From: Mytilus trossulus
Lineage: Eukaryota; Mollusca; Bivalvia; Mytilida; Mytilidae
Direction: 5' to 3'
NCBI RefSeq assembly: GCF_036588685.1
Contig: NC_086380.1
Span: 34,176,692-34,240,691 of the forward strand
DNA length: 64,000 bases
Made by a program: the position numbers and the translations under genes
In this document: positions 48,697 to 60,672 of the stretch, in pieces
How positions within the stretch are numbered: the stretch's first letter is position 1
Layout: each line of letters begins with the position of its first letter
Notes under the pieces: model-generated
Seen by the model: only the letters and a program-made list of their open reading frames with translations
Told to the model about the DNA's origin: nothing
The model's database searches: none

Positions 48697-51600
48697 TTAT
48701 AAATCATCATCGTCATCAGGGAGGGCTACATCTTGTGCTGTCTGCAAAGAAAAATAATTAGGAATTTTACTACATGTACATTTGCTGTCTCTAGTTGGCA
48801 ACTAAAAAAAAGATGATGTTCAGCATCTAACACGTTTCATTTCAACCTATAGGTGTAATACCACCATTGATTTCCCCCTATTAGTCGCACTTTTCAAAAA
48901 ATTGTGCAGAATTTATCTTTGTTTCAAATGAAGAAATACTTGGCATGAGTAAATGTTTATCCTGTCCAGTTCTATAGCAAAATGTTCACATAACATTTCA
49001 TTGCATATAAGAAAATAACCATCATTGGCAGTTAACCATTCAAAATTCTCCCCTTATTCTATCTGTGTACAAGTTTTAGTCACCATGTAACCTTAAGATT
49101 ACAAAATTTTCTATAGAAATACCCAAGACATTATTAGACATATGTTTATGACACAGAAATAGTTTTACTGCAATAAAATGTAGGATTAATTACCTACAAC
49201 GTTCCAATTCAAGGCAATATTTTTTCGACCTACTTTTGTATACAACTGGATGTGGCGCAACATGATTTGGTAGTATTACACCTTAATACAATACTAAAGT
49301 TTCACAACCTATGTTAAGTAAGGATTCACATTTCAAAATGATTTGTTTGACCTCAAACCTTATAATTTTGGCTTCCTTTTTATGGGTGCATAATCACACA
49401 CGTTTCTCCTGAATGTATTGGTTTTTAATGTTTTTGAAAGAAGGTTCAGTAAGACCCCTTTTTGGCCCCAAAATATAGCAGTTTTACAAAATTGTGAAAA
49501 TATAAACTTTTAACTATTCATTGGAAAGTAGAATACTTTTGCTACACAAATATGGGTTGTTTTTGACAATAAAATGCACATATATCGGGTACTAACATCA
49601 TTAAGTCATGCTAAATTACTGAAATCTTTATAATTTTAGCATTTTAGTTAAATTCTAGACGGTTTCCATCTTATATGAAAGTGGCCGCATTCGTGTTCAT
49701 TCATAATATTGATATGTCAATTGTATTTGATACATATCATATATAAAGGTTGAGGATGAACACGGATGCGGCCACTTTCATTTTTGACAAAAACAATGTG
49801 TAAAGTGATTATTTTTTTGCATATTTAATGGATTTTTCATATTTGTGCTTAAATCGGAGCGTTTTTAATGACTTCATGAATTAAAACCCATCACATATTC
49901 CAAAACAATCAATTGAAAGACACTTAAGTGTTTGAAAAGTGTCCAAAATATTTCGTAAGATGAACCTAAAATTTGAGGCCAAAATCGGCCCTAATCCTTC
50001 TCTTTAAATACATGTCATATGTTAATAGTGAAAGATTTGCCTGCAGTTGTATGCCAATATCCAAGTGTCTTTCAATATATTTGGACAATTGCTTTTGATG
50101 CTTACCTTTAATTCTTGTTCATATTGGAAGGCCAAATTTGGGTCCATCTGGATTTCTGGTGGAGCTAAGGCTGGCATAGCTACAAATTCTAAGTTGGCAT
50201 CACCACACAATTTTCTTGCAAGCCACAAGAAAGGTTTCTCAAAGTTGTAGTTACTCTTGGCACTTATGTCATAATACTGAAAATATAAAAAAAAAAATGT
50301 TCACATTCAAAGAAATCTTAGTTTCTATTTCAATGGTTTGGAAAGACAAAAGAAATTGAACAGTATATGACTTGATATTACAGTCGATTCCACTTAATTG
50401 CATACCGCTTAATAGCATAATTCGGTTAATTGCATACTTTTCTCCTGCACAAAACCATTTCCCATTCACCTAATGTTAAATTGTCCGGTTATATGCATAG
50501 CCTTACAAGTGGCATTTCGGTTTATTGCATAGAAAATAATCGCCAGCTAGATATGCTCAGTTAAAACTGACGAGATTTTTGACCGGAAACGACAATTTCG
50601 TAAGTATATTTTTCTTGAATGCATCATAATTTTCATTATTATTTCACATTTACTTGTGTGTTATTCAAATAAAGTTTTAAAACAGTATCTTTCATGTTTA
50701 TATGATTATAGAAAAGGCCTCGATGTGTACACAGGTAAAGTTTCCCATATTCTATTTTAAGCCTCGAGGTCATAAAAATGTCAATCAGCTGATTGTTGTA
50801 AAAACACAACCATTCTATGATCTTCTATCTCAAAAGGTGTTAATTATTGATTGGATTTCAAACATTGTTTATATTTTGGGTGAATTTTTAAAGCATTAAC
50901 GCCTGCTAATTATCGATCATTATCCAATGTGTAATTTCGTCATTCAGCTTGGGTGATCTACATTTATGTTAAATATTACAGGGCATTTATTAGAAGAATT
51001 TTATACATCAATCTTTCCTTTTTAATATTTTTCTAAAAGAAAATTAACTTCTGATTATTATATTTTCTCACTTTCAACACTTGTGTCCAGCAAATAACCC
51101 TTTCATGGCCCCATCACCTGTTAACTGCTTTGCATAAACGAAACTAGCGGTGTTAAAGTAATAGTGTAACATCACTGTGTAATTGGTAAATACTGCATAT
51201 CAAAGGCAGTTCATTGCACAATTATTGTTTACAATGATTACAAACTTTTTAAACAAAGCGTAACAATTTAATTTGTACATCCGGGTCATAGAAACAAATC
51301 TATTTTTAGAACAATTACATTTTCGTATCTCAGGTAAAGGAAAAGTCGGTACATAAATAAACTAAAACAAAATGTGTTTATAAACTTTATTTGAAGAATA
51401 CACAATGAAATAAAATGTATGACAGTAGACACATAACTTTTATTAGAATAAATAAGCATTCATTATGTTGTAAGTGGACTATGGACGTACATCTTTCTTC
51501 TTTGCTGATCTGCACTATCGATGCTATTTGACTCCGTAATTTGTCATTTCGGATATAAGCATACTCCGCTTTATTGCATAATTTCGTCTGACAAATAGGC

Positions 51601-54600
51601 TATGCAAATAACCGGAATGTACTGTATCACTCGATGAAAAATATTCACTTAATCATATTTTTTTAGTACACTTGCAGGATTTGTTTTTCACAGAATGTGT
51701 ACTAGCCATGGTCAAATTTATGGTTACCTCACATTATTTATGTATGTGTCTGTCCTTAGTCAGGAGCCTGTAATTCAGTGGTTGTCGTTTGTTTATGTGT
51801 AACATATTTGTTTTTCGTTCATTTTTTTACATAAATAAGGCCGTTAGTTTTCTCGCTTGAATTGTTTTACATTGTCTTATCGGGGCCTTTTATAGCTGAC
51901 TATATGCGGTATGGGCTTTACTCAATGTTGAAGGCTGTACGGTGACCTATAATTGTTAATGTTTGTGTCATTTTGGTCTTTTGTGGATAGTTGTCTCATT
52001 GGCAATCTTACAACATCTTCTTTTTTTATATCACATGAAGTGAGACCTACCTGGCTACCCTTTAGTAGCAACCAAGATTGCCAAATTTTTTATAGACTTA
52101 GTGGGTTTAACTGAACTGTTTTTGAAGTGTCGGCTTGTTCATTTTTTTTTTGTTTCTTTGCTATCTTTTATGTTCTCTTTCACTATGGCCAAACATTACT
52201 AAGTTTTTAAGTTCTTCCTTGCTATATTTAATAGTATTTAAAGTTTCACGAAATCTTTTTTTCCCCTGGTGGTCCTTACTATTAATCTATTGAAAAATAC
52301 AAAAGTTGTGTCAGTCCTATGCAAAATTTTGGTGGTGAAATCCTGAGGACTGACATTTTTTGCGAACTCTGAGTATTAACACTTTAATAACAAGAATGCA
52401 TGAACTGAAATGTTCAGCATACTGCCCACTGGTTATTCAAAGTATCAGAAATATCAAAGTAGCCAGGTGACAGAAAAGATTCAAAATGTGCTTCAACTTG
52501 GCAACTGATTACTGTTGAGCTGACAACAAAATTTGGAGTCATTCTGTTAAAGAGTAATGGAGAAGTTTACAACAAAACTTTTCAAATTCATAGATTGTCT
52601 TATAGCATATCTGACAGATTCAAGAACTTTTGCAAACAGAACTAAGAATCAGCAACTCCCCCTTTTTATGTAAATACCTGTAAGTTCTTCTTTCTGTGGA
52701 ATACAATTGCTTTGGCCTTGACCTTTCTATCTTTGATGTCTACTTTGTTACCACACAACACAATGGGAATGTTCTCACACACTCGTACCAAATCTCGATG
52801 CCAGTTGGGAACATTTTTGTACGTTACTCGAGATGTTACATCAAACATGATGATGGCACATTGACCTAAAAACAAATATTACATTCTTTAAATAAAGTAA
52901 AATAAAGGTATATTATTTAATTTGCAAATATTTCCATATCTTATGTTGAAGTATTTGGAACTATATTTCTGTGACAGATGACATTAAATTTAGTGACCAA
53001 CACGGCTTGGTGAAGGCTGCATCCTAGTTGGTAAGACAAAGTTTAAGGACAAGTTTCAATCTTTCCAAAATGAGGTCTGCAAGTAACTGTGAGGACCATC
53101 AGATCTGTACTTTTTTTTTCAATTTTGGATTTTTCTATTTGTATCCAACAGAAAAGTTTAGTCTTTTTCAACTGCCAGATTATAAAAGTTGTTTCTTCTG
53201 TTTATCTGCTGTCCCATGAGTGCTTACAAACATGATCAACCCTGGTATATTATTAACGTGCGTGTCCTTAAGTCAGGAGCATGTAGTTCAGCTGTTTAAC
53301 TTGTTTAGGTCTGTCATTTGTTTCTTTGTAAATTGTTTTAATATGAATTAGGCAGTTAGTTTCTAATTGAATTGTTTCATATCTTTATATCAGGGACTTT
53401 TATAAACACCTTAAGGTTTAGGTTTTTCTCATTGCTGAAGGTTGTACAGTTGCCTATGATTGCTTACATCCTCTTGATTTGAACTTTTGTGGATAGTTGT
53501 CTCATTGGCAATCATACCACGCATTTCCTTATTTCTATATGAATTTAAAACCAATAAAATTGAAACAGAACATGCAACGGGTTGTTGTCTCTTTGACACA
53601 TTCCCCATTTCCATTCTCAATTTTAAACTTTAATTACATGTATTGATGAATTACAATTTTCCAGTAGATTTGTAAATCAAATTGTACTGTGTTTGAAGTC
53701 TTACCTTGGATATAATAGCCATCTCTCAAACCACCATATTTTTCTTGTCCTGCTGTATCCCATACATTGAACACCATTTCTCCTCGGTTTGTGTGAAATT
53801 TTAAAGGATGGACTTCTACTCCTAATGTGGCTGTAATTAAAAGGAAATATCTGACATGAAATAAATAACAATCTTTAAAGCCTGTGGTTAAAGGGGTAAA
53901 TTATCAGTTTCATTGATTTTAATGCAATGAAGAAAATATCTGAAATTCTTTTGATTTAACCACAAATTGATAACAGACTGATTTTGTTGGCCATCTTTTT
54001 CCAAATTGTACACAAGAAACTGAAATTCAAATAATGAAAGACTAAAATTGAGAATGGAAATTGGGAATGTGTCAAAGAGACATCAACTCGACCAAATAAA
54101 AAAAAAACAGCAGAAGGTCACCAACAGGTCTTCAATGTAGCGAGAAATTCCCGCACCGGGACACCTCCTTCAGCTGTCCCCTAAACAAATATATACTGGT
54201 TCAGTGATAATGAACGCCATACTAATTTCCAAATTGTACACAAGAAACTAAAAACATTATTCAATGGGTATAATTTGTTGCTGTATATCACATTAGTTTT
54301 TGGTTCATTAATTTGTACATAAATCAGGCCATTTTCTCGTTGGAATTGTTTAACATTTGTCATATCTGGGCCTTTTATAGCCGATAATGCGGTTTTGCTC
54401 ATTGTTGAAAAACAAAGTGACCTGGAATTATTAATTTCTATGTCAGTTGGTCTTTTGTGGAGTCGTCTTAATGGCAAGCATACTTCTTATTTTCATATTT
54501 TCACTTTGAGCATACATCTTCATTCAGGGAATGGCTCAACACAGGTTTAATGAAATGTTTTACACATGTATTCGAAAATATCTGTCATACAACATACCAA

Positions 54601-54949
54601 CATATCTCTTTTCAAATTCACCAGTCAAATGTCTTTTTACAAATGTGGTTTTACCAACACCTCCATCTCCAACCAGAACAAGCTGCAAGTATAATGTATT
54701 GGAATTAGTTTAAAAGAAAATAAAGTAAGTGTTCAGTGATCATTCTCATATTGATGATGACATTTAGCTGTTCTATGCCCAATACCTTCTGTACAACTGC
54801 CTATGATTTCTTGTCCACTTCATTTGAATTTGGATGGATAGTTGTCTCATTGGCAATCATCTTTTTATGTTTGTATAGCTTGATATTCACCTTTCTATCA
54901 AATAAAGGACACAACTTACCTTAAAGGTAGGTGCTGCTGTTTCTGTCAT
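48697..54949 (-). CDS. RAN: RAN, small GTPase of nuclear transport (complete, 6 coding exons)
   Basis: RAN drives cargo direction through nuclear pores and spindle assembly. Coding exons on the minus strand: 54949-54920, 54682-54598, 53830-53705, 52865-52678, 50276-50106 and 48741-48697. They total 645 nt, giving 214 aa plus TAA (human RAN has 216). The P-loop 'GDGGVGKTT' is at 15-23 and the catalytic Gln at Q67 in '[11 protein letters not shown]'. 'NKVD' is at 120-123, 'SAK' at 148-150, and the acidic C-terminus 'DDDDDL' at 209-214, as in all RANs. The stretch '[20 protein letters not shown]' in exon 4 is essentially unchanged from human. Human has T where this P-loop has V19. An acceptor at 54964-54963 just before the ATG implies an upstream 5' UTR exon (candidate ending at 56821). 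Introns contain a pogo-like element, a family H MITE and SINE-like repeats. Confidence 0.98.
49436..50006 (-). mobile_element. MITE family H, copy in RAN intron
   Basis: It sits between RAN exons 5 and 6. 'agaaggttcagtaagacc' at the left matches the inverse of the right end of 37655-38250, and it finishes 'ggccctaatccttctcttt'. The central inverted pair is 'gaaagtggccgcattcgtgt' (about 49677) and 'acacggatgcggccactttc' (about 49769), with a loop ending in 'aaggttgaggatga'. Confidence 0.85.
50381..51624. mobile_element. pogo/Tigger-like non-autonomous element, 1244 bp, TA target duplication
   Basis: It sits between RAN exons 4 and 5. The left end is 'cagtcgattccacttaattg' and the right end, read inward on the other strand, is 'cagtacattccggttatttg', each flanked by TA (50379-50380, 51625-51626). 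Near both ends 'ttaattgcata'-like motifs repeat ('cggttaattgcatac', 'cggtttattgcatag', 'gctttattgcataat'). CAGT termini, TA targets and repeated TTGCAT motifs are typical of pogo elements. No transposase frame remains. Family assignment is inferred from termini only. Confidence 0.8.
51724..52030 (+). repeat. SINE-like mussel repeat family G, longest copy
   Basis: It includes 'gtccttagtcaggagcctgt', 'ggccttttatagctgactat' and 'gtggatagttgtctcattgg', ending near 'aatcttacaacatcttc'. Diverged copies in RAN introns are at 53236-53525, 54290-54490 and 54768-54866, all in the same sense. This unit recurs widely in bivalves as far as I recall. Confidence 0.75.
53236..53525 (+). repeat. SINE-like mussel repeat family G, second copy
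   Basis: 'gtgtccttaagtcaggagca' ... 'gggacttttataaacacct' ... 'ttgtggatagttgtctcatt' ... 'gcaatcataccac', in the RAN intron between exons 3 and 4. Directly after it, 'ttgttgtctctttgacacat' at 53583 is a second short repeat in inverse sense to that at 54041. Confidence 0.75.
54041..54490. repeat. Composite of mussel repeats in RAN intron 2
   Basis: 54041-54260 reads 'aaaattgagaatggaaattg', 'ggtcttcaatgtagcgagaa' and 'tactggttcagtgataatga', a unit I associate with mussel genomes. Then a diverged family G copy follows (54290-54490: 'catttgtcatatctgggcct', 'ttttgtggagtcgtctta'). Confidence 0.65.
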
Positions 54950-57223
54950 GTTTGTTTAATTTCTAAAATAGAATAAAAAGGCAATTCATACATTGATAAT
55001 TCAGTTGTATATTGAACTAATTTAAAAACACATTTGTAAACATACATACAGGTTATGAGCAGTACATAAGAATGAGTTGATATAATGACCATATGGCAAT
55101 TGTTAAGTGTTAATCCTGTTGACAGTTGTTAAACTTGGATCTCACCAAATTGTCATATCTGCGTGTCCTTTTGATATTTTGATATAAATGAAAATTGTTC
55201 ACGTGCTTTTAAAATTCTCTGGCCTGCTTTTCATGAAAAATCTTAGAACTGAAATTTACACCAACTTGTCCAAGTCATGAACAATGCAGTTTACTTACAG
55301 TGATATTGGGTAAATATGTGTCATTTTCATCAAATTGGGAAATTTAACATAAACCATGAATTTGACTGAAACTTCATTTTACAGACTCACTTTCAAGAGT
55401 CAAACCCTGCTTTAAAATAAGACCCCCTTTTGTCAGTGATGATACATAAATAGACCCTCAAATGTGCACATATGGTCATTTTAGGCATGACAAATGTTAA
55501 GATGAGTGTTTTTCAGTTTGAATTCATGCACAATTACTACTGAGACTGCACTGTTTGGGAAAAAAGTTGTCTATTTGGGAATAATTTTAAGCCATTTTTT
55601 TTCAAATTGGGATTCTTCTCCAGGGGAAAAAGCCTGTATTCTCCACAAATTAAAGGCAAACAATATCACTGACTTAGATAAAACAGGCCTGCATAATAAT
55701 ATTTAATCCAGAGATGGTAGTAGCCCATTAGTTTGATAAACTTGGACGACTATCAAGATAACAGTTTGAGAATTCACTTACTTGAACAAAAATCAGTTTT
55801 TGCCACAACTTTTATGAACACCTAAGATGACCAGCAAGTTATTTTACTATCAATATTGTTGCATGTATATGTATACTGTACATGTATGTATGTATGTGTG
55901 TTGTGCAATATTTCTTTAAAAGTCAGTTTGATCCAGTTCTTTTCAAGATATAATTTTAAAATAGATATGATTTAATCAGCCTGTCAAATTTGAGTCCTAG
56001 TTGTTTATATTAAAAAATACATCATTATAGAAAACTATTGTCTATTCCAAGACTTTAAATCTGTATATCACTGATTAGATCATTCAAGCTGTAAACACTA
56101 AACTGAAAGGAGGTTTTGTCATCTCGACTCTAGGACCTTGACATTGAACATATTTAAGTGCTGATGAACTGTGTGGCATTACAAATCATTACAATTTGTA
56201 TGTTCGAAGCATTAACAATGACAAAACAAGCTCTATTTATACATAGTACATATTACATCTAAGGTTCTTGTTTGCGGTTCAGCAATGTTTGAGGTGACAT
56301 TTCTTAATAAATTATACAGGTGTCACTAAGCAATAACAAAAAAATCTTGATAAGCTGATCATTAACTGTTAATTTAGAACACCATGGAATGAATCCAGTG
56401 TGTAATTGTCAGTTTATTCTATGTATTTACAAAATGTACATATATTCAGAAATTAAACACCATAAAATTCCGCCAAATTAATGAATTTTACGCATTATTA
56501 TTTATTTATTCTAGAAGTGACTGTGGAAGTCTGATCGCCTATTAACTTCAGGTTGTCGTACGACATCAGTTTTGTATGATGAATATTTAGTTTCAATACT
56601 AACAGGAATTGTATATCTCTTTCCAGTCAACTTTAAAAATTTACGTTTACAAGTTAAAGAATGACAAAGACGATCAGGTATATTGTTTGAGGTGACGAGT
56701 TGAAATGGAATTAATAAAAAATGAAGTGATAAAACATTAAAACATGCTGTTTGCTATACAAATAATCCATCAAAGGTGTAATTGAAATGATTTCTTTCAT
56801 AAGATGACAGACGATTTTACCTGCTATGTCCCTCTACAGTTAAGAAATGGCGCAAGAGATTTACCGGAAGGGGGGTTTAAACTGGTTTTGGCGGGTATTT
56901 GCCGGCACTTTAGATTATATAAACTACCAAAAATAGAGCTTATGCGATGGAAGATTTCTGTCCTTTGAAATATCTTTGAAAATTTAAATTCAACAACAAA
57001 TATTATTTACCCGCTGAAAAAAAATCATTAAGTGCGACACAGCCGGAAGAAGGAAACCCCGCATGAACTTGCGCACTTGCTAGTGTTATGATGGTAGACG
57101 ATATTAAAATTGTATCGATTTTCTTATGTATCATCGGAATTTGGAAGTAACATGTAACAATACATACAAAGACTACAGTGATCTTAATGAGTTGATGAAA
57201 ATAGTATACACTTAAGTTGAAAA
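54950..57223. promoter_or_regulatory. Divergent RAN / STX1 upstream region with putative RAN 5' UTR exon
   Basis: The two ATGs are 2.27 kb apart and diverge. On the minus strand 'gacatagcag' followed by 'gtaaaatcg' (donor at 56820) could end a RAN 5' UTR exon spliced to the acceptor 12 bases before the ATG. About 110 bases further out, 'tttatataatc' resembles a TATA box. The roughly 400 bases 56820-57223 contain CCGGAA (ETS-like) motifs near 56865 and 57043. The core promoter of both genes probably lies here. The stretch 54.96-56.8 kb shows nothing else recognisable. All regulatory statements are inferred. Confidence 0.5.
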
Positions 57224-60200
57224 ATGACCAAAGATCGTCTTGCGGCTTTAAAAGCGGTAAGAATTTAGCCGGCCAAGTTGGGACTGAGTCTGAATTGACA
57301 CTGATTTCTTACACCCCTCCCCTTTAGTCATGTTAGTTGTTATTGCTTTAAATGCTAAACAGACATTAACCAAGCATGTAAATTAAATCAGTAACAATTG
57401 TAAATTTTTGCCATAATGGACCATGGAAAATGGGGAGTCTGACACTTGTCAGACATGTCACTGCAATATATATATTCATGATATTAAGCATGTTTTATTT
57501 ATTGTTCCAGCATTATTGTATATGGCTTTCTTTTTGCCTTAGGGTGCGAATCCTAATAGGTCTATTCTTAACAAATCTTCTACCTAACCAGAATGTAAAA
57601 TAAAAAACTTAACACCAAATTTAAGATGCACAGCCTGTAATACTAAATTAAATTAAAAGAAGGCCTATAGATATATACAGTAACACCATTCATGCGCAAA
57701 AGACAGTGTACACTTTAAAGGGTTTGACTCACAACCAGGAGGAACAAGACACCCTTATCTGTATTGACTTGTGGTGAACATTCTGATAATCTCATAGTTA
57801 CTGTATTGTTCAATTGCTCTTTTCTGATATCGTGCTATTATTATTGTACATGTACACAATGAATCTAAATTTCCTGTATCAAGGCTATCAGAGGTTGCAA
57901 CTTAGAACAAGAACCTTTTGAGTCGACCTAGGAGGAATCCATGAAAACTCACCCCACTTTTAGGCAAATTGCCTACTCATATTTTCCTATTTGTCCCACT
58001 TACAATGTATGAAAAGAGTAAAATCTGTTGGAAAGGGTTGAGATGGTAGTAGTAAACCTAAAGGAATTTAACCCTTTTGAGTGAAGTGGAGCAAGCCGGT
58101 TAACCTGAGGGCAGATAAATTTAGAAAGTGGGGTGGATTGGTAAACAAAAATTGGGCTATTTGGCCATGTTGGCACAGGCAGTGGGGTGAGTTGTCTTGC
58201 TTCCACCTAGGAGTTCTTGCCTTCTTAGTGGTATCTAATAACAGATGTGATTAGGTAAATGCAAAAACTAATTTGGCACAGATTACTTACAAATATATTC
58301 ACTTACAATTAAAATTATAATAGTGTTAATTTCTGTTTGCTTAACAAATAGTGATAAACTCCGGTTTCGTGCACATATATTGTAACTTACGTCGTAACTA
58401 CAATCCCCTTCCCTTTCATGAATGTGACCTACCAAATTAGACTATTAACTGGATTTGTAATCACATAAGCAACACGACGGGTGCCACATGTGGAGCAGGA
58501 TCTGCTTACCCTTCCGGAGCACCTGAGATCACCCCTAGTTTTTGGTAGGGTTCGTGTTGTTTATTCTCAAGTTTTCTATGTTGTGTCGTGTGTACTATTG
58601 TTTTTCTGTTTTTCTTTTTCATTTTTAGCCTTGACGTTGTCAGTTTGTTTTAGATTTATGAGTTTGACTGTCCCTTTGGTATCTTTCGTCCCTCTTTTGT
58701 ATACAGGACAATTATTTGTTGAATAAATTGAGATGTGTGGTAACTAAATTGAGTGGAAATCCGCACAAAACACAAATAAATATATGCACAACTTATAGAT
58801 GGAATTTTACGAATTACAACAAAAAACAGTTTTCTGTACTATACAATGTACATGCTTGTACAAATGTATGTCAAGCTTTACTTGCCTGAATAGAAATACA
58901 TTTGGAAGTTAAAAAAACACAAACATGTGTTAAGGGTTAAACCTGGTTTCCTTAAAGGAAACCCTCAACACACTATTTATGTACCAAATTGATACAAAAA
59001 ATATACAATGTATTATACATACAGAGTACCAACTTAAATTGATTCTTTGATGCACAATAAAAATGTTCTTGTTTGTCTTATTTTAGGCACAGAGTGATGA
59101 TGATGACGCAGACGATGTGGCTGTCAATGTTGACAGTGGAGGTTTCATGGAGATGTTCTTTGAACAGGTATAAACTTACACATTTTGAGGCATCTATACA
59201 CCTTATCACTTTTAAAAATTCTGTGCTAGTTTACCCGATAATCTGTGCACTTGAACCATCGAAGTCATACAACAATCACTTTTCCATTGAGGCTTCAGAT
59301 ATTTGTTTTTAAATATGACGTCAACATTTTGATGGGAAACTTTGTGATGTCTATTAAATGTATTATTGGAGGACAATAGCGATAACATGTATTGTTCAGG
59401 TTCTGAATAATATTTTATGGCTACAGTAATAAAGGTGGCCACACTGGTGTATTTAGATGGGGGAGTTGGATATGAAAATATGTACAAAACAAGAATGTGT
59501 CCTAAGTACACGGATGTCCCACTCGCACTATCATTTTCCATGTTCAATGGACCGTGAAATTGGGTAGAAAATCTAATTTGGCATTAAAATTAGAAAGATC
59601 ATACCATATGGAACATGTGTACTAAGTTTCAAGTTGTTAGGTCTTCAACTTCATCAAAAAGTACCTTGACCAAAAACTTTAACCTGAAACTCCCACTTTC
59701 ATTTTCTATGTTCAGTGGACCGTGAAAATGGGGTCGAAAGTCTAATTTGGCTTTAAAATTAGAAAGATCATATCATAAGCAACAAATGTACTAAGTTTCA
59801 CGTTGATTGGACTTCAGCTTCATCAAAAACTACCTTGACCAAAAAGATTAACCTGAAACTCGCACTTTCATTTTCTATGTTCAGTGGACCGTGAAATTGT
59901 GGTCAAATGTCTAATTTGGCTTTAAAATTAGAAAGATCATATAAGCAACAAGTGTACTAAGTTTCAAATTGACTGGACTTCAGCTTCATCAAAAACTACC
60001 TTGACCAAAAACTTTAACCTGGAGCGGGACGAAAGAATGGAGGCACAGACCAGAAAACATAATGCCCCTCTACCATGTCTACTATTGTAGGTGGGGCATG
60101 AAAATCAAATGTGAAGCATTCCAATGATTTTATAAACAAAATAATGCAAAATCACCATGTGCTGAACCTTCACCATAAACTTTTAAAATTCTATAAAAAA

Positions 60201-60672
60201 AAAAGAATGAACCACAATGGGCTCATTGATTACTGTATCAGAAACTGTTGGCTGCAAACAAATATTATCAATACAATATCTTAAAATGTCAAAACACTTA
60301 TAATTGAAATCATTTATTGATGCCTTATACATGTTGTATGGGTTATTGCCCTTAACAAATATACATGTACATTTAAAAATGTATTAAGGTAGATGTAATG
60401 CTTAAATTAATTCCTTCCAGCAGTTCTATGTTAATAATGGTTATATCAATATGGTATACATGTACAGAAAAGTACAGAAAAAGAAAAAGAAATCACAATG
60501 TATACTGACTATTATATTTAGTATTTTTGCTCTGCTTGTGTTTGGTTATAAATTTTACATGTACAATTGTAGGTTGAGGAGATCCGGGGGATGATAGATA
60601 AAATATCAGCTAATGTGGAAGATGTGAAGAAAAAACATAGTATGATATTAATGGCACCACAAAATGATGATA
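57224..60672 (+). CDS. STX1: Syntaxin-1-type t-SNARE, first three coding exons (partial)
   Basis: Syntaxin-1 is the plasma-membrane Qa-SNARE of regulated exocytosis. Coding exons: 57224-57256, 59087-59167 and 60573-60672 (214 nt, 71 codons plus one base). The rest lies beyond 64000. The N-peptide '[11 protein letters not shown]' matches the invertebrate syntaxin-1 start that binds Munc18. An acidic linker follows ('[15 protein letters not shown]', residues 13-27), then the first Habc helix ('[20 protein letters not shown]', about 31-50) and '[11 protein letters not shown]'. Introns are GT/AG, and the 100-nt third exon fits syntaxin-1 structure. Exon 4 ('EELEELM-DIKK' type) was not seen between 60673 and 64000. 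STX2 or STX3 identity cannot be excluded from the N-terminus, but invertebrates usually have one STX1/2/3 gene. Confidence 0.93.
57903..58226. mobile_element. Inverted-repeat element with CCTAGGAGGAA ends in STX1 intron 1
   Basis: The left 'gacctaggaggaatccatga' with 'aactcaccccacttt' pairs with the right 'agtggggtgagttgtcttgc' and 'ttccacctaggag'. The internal 'aaagtggggtggattgg' is a further copy of the arm motif. Outer flanks 'caagaacctttt'/'agttcttgcc' also look inverted, so the boundary is approximate. Confidence 0.7.
58470..58710 (+). repeat. Mussel-type repeat ('cacatgtggagcaggatctg')
   Basis: 'gggtgccacatgtggagcag', 'cttccggagcacctgagatc' and 'ttgactgtccctttggtatc' are parts of an interspersed repeat I recall as very common in mussel genomes. 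It is open for about 80 codons but has no recognised domain. It lies in STX1 intron 1. Confidence 0.65.
59488..60100 (+). repeat. Interspersed repeat family D, longest copy
   Basis: Located in STX1 intron 2. 'aacaagaatgtgtcctaagt' to 'gtaggtggggcatg', with three internal units each carrying 'ttcagtggaccgtgaaa' or close, and 'ttggacttcagcttcatcaa'. The copy at 7393-7840 has two units and those at 31.7 and 34.8 kb have one. Unit number therefore varies. Confidence 0.8.

Noticed and set aside
48416-48757. Open frames on both strands near the last RAN exon
   Set aside because: They overlap the RAN terminal exon and probable 3' UTR in other frames and show no protein-like pattern.
58481-58726. 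Open frame of 81 codons in STX1 intron 1
   Set aside because: It matches an interspersed repeat common in mussels, as far as I recall, and has no recognisable domain.
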